DNA of 64,000 nucleotides from Verrucomicrobiales bacterium (lineage in GTDB: Bacteria > Verrucomicrobiota > Verrucomicrobiia > Limisphaerales > UBA11320). The translations under genes were made by a program, and so were the position numbers. The stretch lies in assembly GCA_016793885.1 (NCBI GenBank), contig JAEUHE010000060.1:52686-116685 (forward strand), written 5' to 3'. The stretch's first letter is position 1, and every line of letters begins with the position of its first letter. Below, one piece after another: positions 58,401-64,000 of the stretch. Below the pieces are notes generated by a model. That model was not told the origin of the DNA, did not search any database, and saw only the letters and a program-made list of their open reading frames with translations.

Positions 58401-60787
58401 TCATGCTCCTGGATCCGCTGGCCGCGGCTCCTGGGGGATTCGTGAATCATTCCGCTGGACACGTCCGGGTTATTGAGTTTGATGACGCTTTCCATACTTT
58501 CCCGATCCGTGAATCCATCTACGTCGGTGGTGGGAAGGAGCCTTTCACGTTTCAGGCCAATTATGATGTTGGATTCGCCGTGGTGACGTCCTCCACCGAC
58601 TTTAATGGGCATTCAACAACCTACGGTTATGACACCTTTGGTCGACTGACGCGGCTGGTGAAGCCATACGACACCGAGGAGTATCCGAGTGCGGAGTTCT
58701 CCTACGCGGTGGCTGTCCCCACAGGAGATCGCGGGGTTGTAAACTACGTGGAGACTCGGGCCCTGGATAAGCCACCTGGAAGCATGCCTACGAAGCGGGA
58801 TCATTATCTGCTCAGTCGCCAATTTACTGACGGACTCGGTCGCAAGCTGCTCGCGAAACAAGAAGCCGAGCCAGCGTTGGGGACTACGGCTCCACGCGTG
58901 GTCGTCTCCGAAGCCGTAATGTTCAACGCCCGTCAACAACCCGAGCGAATTCTGAATCCGTTCTTCTCCCTTCGCAGGGGCAGCTTGGACGAACAGCTCG
59001 GGTACGAGCATATCGAGGAAGCGGGATGGCAAGGAGCATTTGAGGATGGGGGTGAGCTGAAGAAGCTTGGGCTGGCCGGGGCGCAGCATTCCTCCACTCT
59101 CTACGACGCCACGCTACGGCCGTTGAGGGTTACAGACCCCACCGGAACCTTTCGAACCACGCAGTATGAACCCCTTCTCACTCGGCTTTTTGATGAAAAC
59201 GACATCGACCCGAATTCACCGCAGTTTGGTACTCCATCGATCCAACATACGGATGGTTTGGGTCGATTGATCGCGGTCCAGGAGACGTCGCATTTAAACG
59301 ACGATGGTACGCGTTCACTCTCCGTAAACTCCTGGACAACACGCTACGAATACGATCTTAACGATCAACTCACGACGATCACGGATTCTCAAGGCAACAC
59401 GAAGACCTTCACCTACGATGGCCTGAAGCGCAAAGTTCATCTGGACGACCCGAATCGTGGCTCGATGTTCCTTGTCTACGACGAGGGATCCAATGTTCTT
59501 GAGAGTACGGATGCCAAGGGGCAGAAGATCAGCTACACCTACGACGGAGCCAATCGCATCTTGACTGAGGACTACCATGATGAAGGCATGCCGTTTTCAG
59601 CGAATCGCCGCTTCGATCCCACCCTTCCTCTCACCCGTAACAATCGACCTGATGTCGCCTATTTCTATGATTCGCCGGTTTTCGCTCTGGACCAGGGAGA
59701 CACCACTACCGCTACCGCTCAAAACACCATCGCCATGCTGGCGTATGTCTGGGACCTTGCCGGGGAAGAGCACATGTCGTACGACGACCGAGGCCGCATT
59801 GCCGCGACTGTGAAGCGGATCTCTGACCCCGTCTTCTATCCCACGCTTCAGGGATCTAACGCTCCGGCGAATCCGGCCTTGGTCTCGTATCGCACCGGCT
59901 TTTCCTACGATTCCCTCGATCGGGTGACCCGGGTCGTGTATCCCGACAACGATGAGGTCACTTACGAATACAACGAGCGAAGTTTGCTGCAACGCATTCC
60001 TGGTGGCCCTAATGGGACCATCATATCCAATCTTTCCTACTTTCCATCCGGCCAACATGCACAGGTGGACTATGGCAACGGGATTCGAACCAGCTACCAA
60101 CACGACACTCGACTCCGATTGACTCGATTGATGACGGTCGGAGTCAACCCGCTCCTGGGGCAGACCGAGTTGTTGCACTTCACGTATAGGTTTGATGATG
60201 CCTCGAACATTCGACAAATCACCGATCAACGGCCCGGGAGCGCGGTGCCAGCGGGGGATCCACGGCGGAACACCCAGATCTTCGACTACGACGACCTCTA
60301 CCGATTGACGTCGGCGCAGTATTCATTCGCTTTGCCCGGACAGGCGACTCGTAACGATGGAGCGATTCAGTATCGCTACGATCGCATCGGGAACATGCTG
60401 GCCCAGACCTCCGACCTGGATCATCGAGACGAAAGGGGACGTCCGCTCGCCAACCTGGGTTCGATGAGCTATGGAGGCTCAGCTGGTTCGCGATCGCGCC
60501 GCGGTCGACTCCCGGCTGATCCACCCGGACCTCATGCCCTTACCGCGATCCGGAGCCCTCAGTCTGATGCTTCGGCTCGATCTTATCCCTACGATTCCAA
60601 CGGCAACATGCTTGAAATCGACGGGCTCAGTTGCCTCTGGGACTTTCAAGATCGCCTCGTTGCTGCGGAGGACGAGACCATGCGGGTCGAGTATAGCTAC
60701 GACTACACAGATCGGCGCATTAGCAAACGTGTAAAAAAAAAGCAGCCCGCTCCGACTCTAACAACTCCCGTATCTCCTCCGCCTTAG
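55424..60787 (+). CDS. SpvB / FG-GAP / TcdB-mid / RHS protein, TcB-TcC-like (1787 aa in zero frame)
   Basis: ATG 55424 avoids overlap with the previous gene and gives a weak signal-like N-terminus ('AWLLSGMTLCCGLLPGA'). The SpvB domain is clear ('SVPKGPGSIEGLGESFQP', 'NTGTAKYSVALKVPPGTAG', 'GNGILGFGWHLP'). FG-GAP/VCBS blades ('DVNGDGLPDVL', 'DMDGDGLADLV', 'DFNGDRVPDI', 'DLDGDGSADLV') lie at 56.5-57.5 kb, a TcdB-middle region ('YVTRFRYHDGYYDAVEKQFR') at 57.5-57.8 kb, and RHS/YD repeats at 58.6-60.7 kb. This is the order of TcB fused to the TcC shell, which encloses a toxin. The zero frame stops just after an A9 run, before the RHS core. Shifting by -1 at A AAA AAG (60736-60742) continues into the next frame and gives a 2315-residue protein with core and tip. 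Confidence 0.88.
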   Translation: MFRLLPLRVDARQAKAWLLSGMTLCCGLLPGADKSGVSANSISVPKGPGSIEGLGESFQPTLNTGTAKYSVALKVPPGTAGQTPSLALAYEGGGGNGILGFGWHLPIASIQRRTDQGIPLYDGEPAPTSVDDWSKRYQSFINDSKEELVPLANGDYFCKNEGPFVRYRRTGEAWEGTLPDGTRLDFGLNSDARVTGDTNKVFCWLIERETDTRGNVILYSYSKGLGAENTNQVYLKEIRYGPGSPPWSHFHFVSFEYEDRADWFEDGRSGFLVRTGKRLKRIVVGTQGPLLADHARGDFNQDGIPDSLNWRYDLAYLDYAGADTHWSLLAAVTPVGADGVSTLPSSRFGYSICNPPDRLTATDAILSSLNAPPSVMDNPLTDLLDVNGDGLPDVLRTFQGSATPHRAYLNLGLTATNGSPALQWSAGIDLGGDARANSFALSSNAVHLADMDGDGLADLVASSFNNNVYYFANRANLQWGSRQTMSVQDSAPPSPFGNSDVRTADIDFDKRIDIIQSVASGGGVDYRVWFNLGHNQYSRRRTVSNGSGALFTQIGVQIADFNGDRVPDITRIGLGSVTVSPGLGYGRFGPAVTVPISEGIESAQRDVARLQDITGDGLADLVIERAAPGALYYWINLGNYRFSSRKIMTGLPSGVGATAVVRWADLDGDGSADLVYADSTAEQRLRIVDLGKLLNCGFAPNILTAISNGIGRVTLLGYASSTHYMLEDLAARQPWTNALPFPVTVVSSVTNLDSLGHQYVTRFRYHDGYYDAVEKQFRGFARVEQIELGDATAPTLVARSHFDVGHNHDSMKGLLLRSTIETEAGKVFTDETTAWTVPPIVLFQGTNGQPIHWVHPTASRKVIQELGQGTERLLESEVEFDRYGNQTRSVNYGVVESGDRSAWNDERATVTEYAINTNAWILRLPKRQEVTDEQGAIVSRVDSFYDDPTFSGDNFGQVTVGNLTLTRAWISPSNSSAVVQASRTQYDRYGNAVMLLDPLAAAPGGFVNHSAGHVRVIEFDDAFHTFPIRESIYVGGGKEPFTFQANYDVGFAVVTSSTDFNGHSTTYGYDTFGRLTRLVKPYDTEEYPSAEFSYAVAVPTGDRGVVNYVETRALDKPPGSMPTKRDHYLLSRQFTDGLGRKLLAKQEAEPALGTTAPRVVVSEAVMFNARQQPERILNPFFSLRRGSLDEQLGYEHIEEAGWQGAFEDGGELKKLGLAGAQHSSTLYDATLRPLRVTDPTGTFRTTQYEPLLTRLFDENDIDPNSPQFGTPSIQHTDGLGRLIAVQETSHLNDDGTRSLSVNSWTTRYEYDLNDQLTTITDSQGNTKTFTYDGLKRKVHLDDPNRGSMFLVYDEGSNVLESTDAKGQKISYTYDGANRILTEDYHDEGMPFSANRRFDPTLPLTRNNRPDVAYFYDSPVFALDQGDTTTATAQNTIAMLAYVWDLAGEEHMSYDDRGRIAATVKRISDPVFYPTLQGSNAPANPALVSYRTGFSYDSLDRVTRVVYPDNDEVTYEYNERSLLQRIPGGPNGTIISNLSYFPSGQHAQVDYGNGIRTSYQHDTRLRLTRLMTVGVNPLLGQTELLHFTYRFDDASNIRQITDQRPGSAVPAGDPRRNTQIFDYDDLYRLTSAQYSFALPGQATRNDGAIQYRYDRIGNMLAQTSDLDHRDERGRPLANLGSMSYGGSAGSRSRRGRLPADPPGPHALTAIRSPQSDASARSYPYDSNGNMLEIDGLSCLWDFQDRLVAAEDETMRVEYSYDYTDRRISKRVKKKQPAPTLTTPVSPPP
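60733..60742 (+). promoter_or_regulatory. A9G slippery run, probable -1 frameshift site in the RHS gene
   Basis: Nine A residues (60733-60741) followed by G. In the zero frame the codons are GTA AAA AAA AAG, so 60736-60742 reads A AAA AAG, the heptamer used for -1 frameshifting in E. coli dnaX. The zero frame ends 42 bases later at TAG (60785-60787), while the -1 frame runs on into the RHS core. A small hairpin CGCC-TTA-GGCG (about 60778-60788) overlaps the stop. RNA polymerase slippage on A9 would have the same effect. A sequencing error in the run is the main alternative. Confidence 0.55.
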
Positions 60788-60792
60788 GCGCC

Positions 60793-62370
60793 TTGCGAAC
60801 CCCCATCGACTCCGTGCTCTATCCTGACAAATACTTCGAGGTCCGCGAACGGGATGTCCCGACGAAGTACGTCTGGAATGCTGAGGAACGTGTGGCTCGG
60901 GTGACGGGATCCTTGTCCACCCGACCACGGGTGCAGCGTGTTCGCTCTTGGCCCGGATGGAACTCGATCTCCATAGCGGTGTCCGATGCGTTGACGGGAT
61001 CCTCAACCGCCGTTCCCGTCGCTGACACATGGTTTCGGTGGAGCGCCTCCCTCGCCAGCTTCTTGCCCCTGGATCCAGCGCAAGCGGTGACTGGGCCCGG
61101 GGTGTATTGGCTGCGTTGCTCGACCCAGGCCAACTGGGCTCTACTGGGAAACTACCTGCCGCCCGCGCGACGATCCATTGGAACGGATGGAGATTTCATT
61201 CAAGGCGGGTTGGAACGATGGTCTGTCGTTGCTCCGGGCATCCAAGGCTCTTTAGTTTGGGGTTTCGATGCTTCCGCGGGGGTCGGGTTAGCACAGTTTC
61301 CATACGGCTGGTCCTCGAATCCGAACAGGCAGCTGGAGCTGGCTCCTGGGCAGGTGCTGTACCTACGCCCGAGCATGGTGACCGATCTACCTGAGCTGAA
61401 CCCAATTTCAAGCGTCCATTATTTCCACCTGGATCATATCGGATCCGTAGCTCTGGTCACTGATGGGACCGGGAGCCGAGAACATTCTGCCTGCCGATTT
61501 CCGTTTGGTGGGGTGAGGCGTTCCGACGGACAGACATCGTCTGACAACGCCTATGGATTTGTGCAGAAGGAGCTGGATCAAGAGTCTTTCCTTGGCTATC
61601 TGGAAGCCAGGTACTTTCAGTCTGCAGTGGCGCGCTTTCTGTCGGTGGATCCGGCTGCGGTTCTGAACGAAAGTGAACGGACTCAACGGGGACTCGCAGA
61701 CCCTCGACTTAATCCGCAGATGCATTTACATGGATACGGCTACGCTGGGAATAATCCGATTCGGTGGACGGATGCCGATGGTCTGGATGCCACCACCCCG
61801 GTTCTACCCACTGACGGTGCGTCCTTGGACCGTCAACGTCGAAATCGCATCCCTCTACGGTCGGATAATCCTAATCGACCACGGGCTGAAATCGTCATCG
61901 AGCATGACCGCACACAGCGGCGATTGAGCCGAACCGGTGAGAGTCACAGATCGAGTGCGGAAACCGGTTTGCGTTGGCAGGTGGTTGCCCCGACGGCTCG
62001 AGTGCGAAGGGATGGAACTGTGAGGTCGGTGCGCTCGCCGAGAGTTACGGTTTCTCTTCAGACAGTCTACCGAAGGGGAGCGAATCCCCAGGCCTACTCT
62101 GCCTATGGTCGAGGCACGACCGATGACGACACTGCCGCGGGCAACACGTCGCTTCGTTTTCACGAAGCGCAACATGGTCGGGCGTACATCAACTATCTAC
62201 TCAGCCACCCCTTACCTGAGTACCATGGTGCGGCGGGAATGACCGTCGATCAGTTCCATGAAGCTAATCGTAACTTCGAACAGGCCCTTCAATCGTACGT
62301 GAACGCGGCACGTGCCTATGCCGGCCCGCCCGTTGATTGCGTAGGGGTGAGAGCTTCCTTTTGCGAATGA
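60793..62370 (+). CDS. RHS core with HEAQH metallopeptidase-like tip, -1 frame continuation of the SpvB/RHS gene
   Basis: It begins formally at TTG 60793 but is almost certainly the C-terminal part of the preceding gene. The same frame reads 'AARSDSNNSRISSALGALRT' straight from the A9 run, then 'FEVRERDVPTKYVWN' and 'RVARVTGSL'. An inserted GWN segment follows ('SWPGWNSISIAVS', about residues 53-65). The RHS core is complete: 'YFHLDHIGSVALVTD', 'GYLEARYFQSAVARFLSVDP', 'LHGYGYAGNNPIRWTDADGL'. The last 190 residues are the tip. They carry 'TSLRFHEAQHGRAYINYLLS' with HEAQH at 457-461, a zinc-peptidase type HExxH motif, so a protease toxin is likely; its target is unknown. The stop overlaps the next start (ATGA). 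No signal peptide at TTG, which supports the fusion model. Confidence 0.85.
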   Translation: MRTPIDSVLYPDKYFEVRERDVPTKYVWNAEERVARVTGSLSTRPRVQRVRSWPGWNSISIAVSDALTGSSTAVPVADTWFRWSASLASFLPLDPAQAVTGPGVYWLRCSTQANWALLGNYLPPARRSIGTDGDFIQGGLERWSVVAPGIQGSLVWGFDASAGVGLAQFPYGWSSNPNRQLELAPGQVLYLRPSMVTDLPELNPISSVHYFHLDHIGSVALVTDGTGSREHSACRFPFGGVRRSDGQTSSDNAYGFVQKELDQESFLGYLEARYFQSAVARFLSVDPAAVLNESERTQRGLADPRLNPQMHLHGYGYAGNNPIRWTDADGLDATTPVLPTDGASLDRQRRNRIPLRSDNPNRPRAEIVIEHDRTQRRLSRTGESHRSSAETGLRWQVVAPTARVRRDGTVRSVRSPRVTVSLQTVYRRGANPQAYSAYGRGTTDDDTAAGNTSLRFHEAQHGRAYINYLLSHPLPEYHGAAGMTVDQFHEANRNFEQALQSYVNAARAYAGPPVDCVGVRASFCE

Positions 62371-64000
62371 ACAACCTGTTGAGAAAGTCTGCTGTGATGC
62401 GCCACGATTCTGGATCTTTGCACTTCGCCTTCGTCCTGGTTTCGCTGTGGTTGTTGACGCCTCCGTCGATTTCTGCCGTGCAGGTCAGTCCTGGTCAGAC
62501 CTCCGTTCTATACGTCAATAAGTTCTTCGAAGTTCGCGACCACGATGTGCCGACCAAGTATGTCTGGAACGGCTCCACCCGGGTCGCGCGAGTCACTGGC
62601 TCCTTAACGGACACGCCCCGCCAACAAAGACTGCGAGTATACGCGGGCTGGAACCTTGTCAGCCTTGCGGTAAGCCTCTCCAACGCATCGGAGCAGTTGT
62701 TGAAGGGCGGCGTCGCGGACGCCGCATTCCTATGGAACCGATCAACACGACTGTGGGAGCCAGTTGGCCTTGGTGGTTCCCTCCCATCGGGCTCCGTCCT
62801 CTGGTTGCGCTCCAAGCAAGAAGCCACCGTGTCGCTTCGTGGAGTCCAGTTGCCTCCTGGACCGCAGTCGCTCGCTGGCGAAGGCGACTTCGTGAGTAAC
62901 AATGATCTGGAGGCGCTCTCATTGTCCTCGATTCTAAGCCCAGTCACGACCAATGCAGCAATGTTTGCCTACGAAGCCTGGTCGAGGCGATGGATCTCCT
63001 GGTTACCACCGCCGCTCGGAGACCTTGCGGCGGAACCACCCTGCTTGGCTCCTGGCGAAGCACTGTTCGTGCGTGCGGAGAACTCGATCGCGCTCTCTGC
63101 GCCGGATGATTCCCTCCGTATCCGCTACTTCCATCAGGATCATCTTGGTTCTTCGAGCTGTGTCAGCGATAGCCGAGGCGGAATCGTGGAGGAGACGGCG
63201 ATGTATCCGTTTGGTGCTGCCCGAAACGACTTCCAGCCACGCGGGGTTCAGGAGAATTACCAGTTCACCCAAAAGGAGCGAGATAAAGAGACCGCGCTCG
63301 ATTACTTCGAGGCACGGTATCTCAGTGCGGGGCTGGGGCGATTCGCGAGTGTTGATCCTCTTCTCCTCGGAGTTCCTCCTGAACTGTTGGCAACTCCCCA
63401 AGCCCTCAATGCCTATGCTTACACCCAGAGCAATCCGCTGAACCTCCTAGATCCGACCGGCACCGAGTCCGTTGCAGAATGGATAGCCCAGAACGGAATT
63501 GAGGCTGCCAGACGTGACACAATTTCTGGAGATGCCGAAGCCGGTGTATGGGCTACTGCCGACGCTGTTTGGAGTGTTTTTGGGTCCGAGGGCGTTAGCA
63601 GACTATCGGACGCGGCTTTCAACGGTGGACGTGAACTCTCCGCTAGAGACTATGTTGGCGCAGGAGTTGAAGTGGTATCTGTGCTTCCCGTCGGACGCTT
63701 AGTCCGGGCAGCGAGGACACTCATTGGAATCAGAGCGGGGGAAGCCGCGGTCGGAGTAACGACCAGGGTTGGTGGAAACGCGCTGGCCGCAGATAGTGGA
63801 GCGTTCTCTCGGCTTGCTCAGCCTGGTGGCCTCACCGTCAGTGAGAATGCTGGAGGACACCTCTTGGCTCGGCATGTCGGTCAGACGGAGGCGCAACTAG
63901 GTGCTCGTTTATCAGCGCAGCCAGGGATCCCCGCAGCGTCAACCTTTGTGACAAGAGCTGAAGCCGAGGCAGCTGTTTCCGGGGCCTTCAATGCCAACGC
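62367..64000 (+). CDS. Stand-alone secreted RHS tip with RNase A-like toxin domain, 3' end outside the window
   Basis: ATG 62367 overlaps the previous stop; 544 codons are visible and the frame is still open at the window end. The N-terminus has a signal peptide ('LHFAFVLVSLWLLTPPSISA', about residues 19-38). It then repeats the pre-core module of the upstream gene ('FFEVRDHDVPTKYVWN', 'RVARVTGSL', 'AGWNLVSLAVS'). The RHS core is complete ('YFHQDHLGSS', 'YFEARYLSAGLGRFASVDPL', 'NAYAYTQSNPLNLLDPTG') but the large YD-repeat barrel is absent. After a helical linker ('ARDYVGAGVEVVSVLPVGR') comes a domain with 'GGHLLARHVGQTEAQLGARL' (His498, His503) and 'AASTFVTRAEAEAAV', the signature of the bacterial CdiA-CT RNase A-like toxins. 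The final catalytic residues lie beyond the window. Confidence 0.85.
   Translation, partial: MNNLLRKSAVMRHDSGSLHFAFVLVSLWLLTPPSISAVQVSPGQTSVLYVNKFFEVRDHDVPTKYVWNGSTRVARVTGSLTDTPRQQRLRVYAGWNLVSLAVSLSNASEQLLKGGVADAAFLWNRSTRLWEPVGLGGSLPSGSVLWLRSKQEATVSLRGVQLPPGPQSLAGEGDFVSNNDLEALSLSSILSPVTTNAAMFAYEAWSRRWISWLPPPLGDLAAEPPCLAPGEALFVRAENSIALSAPDDSLRIRYFHQDHLGSSSCVSDSRGGIVEETAMYPFGAARNDFQPRGVQENYQFTQKERDKETALDYFEARYLSAGLGRFASVDPLLLGVPPELLATPQALNAYAYTQSNPLNLLDPTGTESVAEWIAQNGIEAARRDTISGDAEAGVWATADAVWSVFGSEGVSRLSDAAFNGGRELSARDYVGAGVEVVSVLPVGRLVRAARTLIGIRAGEAAVGVTTRVGGNALAADSGAFSRLAQPGGLTVSENAGGHLLARHVGQTEAQLGARLSAQPGIPAASTFVTRAEAEAAVSGAFNAN

Noticed and set aside
60793..60795. TTG 60793 as an independent start of a separate gene
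   Set aside because: There is no ribosome site or signal peptide, and the frame continues upstream to the A9 run with sensible RHS linker sequence, so it is better seen as a continuation of the SpvB/RHS gene.

Overview
The window looks like chromosomal DNA from a member of the Verrucomicrobiota (Pedosphaera/Limisphaera-type bacteria are the best guess). The basis is the gene content, not a marker gene. There is a 3-keto-disaccharide-hydrolase (DUF1080) C-terminus, a CotH/lamin-tail surface protein, a LamG/Ig protein, an ECF sigma factor followed by a membrane Ser/Thr kinase with a WD40-like sensor, and very large secreted proteins built from PQQ, RCC1, delta-60, Ig, cadherin-like and RHS repeats. 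There are no rRNA genes, insertion sequences or CRISPR arrays. One tRNA gene (Val, GAC) is present.

Layout. 1-4.6 kb: the end of a DUF1080 protein and a convergent CotH/LTD surface protein. 5.0-6.3 kb: tRNA-Val followed by a decay zone with remnants of a DUF4143 ATPase and an NHL-repeat protein. 6.3-12.5 kb: a LamG/Ig secreted protein, divergent from an ECF sigma factor and its kinase. 12.8-17.5 kb: a 1569-residue SIR2-domain protein that looks like an NAD-depleting defence effector with a degenerate STAND-like middle. 17.8-19.6 kb: an RCC1-repeat protein with a frameshifted, missing 5' end. 19.8-27.4 kb: a 2526-residue secreted protein with five PQQ-type propellers. 27.6-44.2 kb: a 5541-residue secreted RHS protein ending in a GIY-YIG nuclease domain. 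44.7-64 kb: a tightly packed plus-strand operon.

The last operon is the most interesting part. In order it encodes a small secreted calcium-binding-type protein, a secreted protein with a 'GWN' motif, and a 2654-residue protein with a seven-blade delta-60 propeller and a long helical C-terminus resembling Tc-toxin A subunits. These are followed by a SpvB/FG-GAP/TcdB-mid/RHS protein (TcB-TcC-like) whose RHS core and toxin tip lie in the -1 frame behind an A9 run containing A AAA AAG. The operon continues with a second, stand-alone RHS tip that has its own signal peptide. The tips carry an HEAQH metallopeptidase-like domain and an RNase A-like (CdiA-CT type) domain. I propose a Tc-like toxin-delivery locus with interchangeable tips. 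The family assignments of the RHS, SpvB, GIY-YIG and RNase A-like parts rest on recognisable motifs. The Tc-like assembly and the frameshift mechanism are inferences. No immunity gene was recognised next to any of the three tips.
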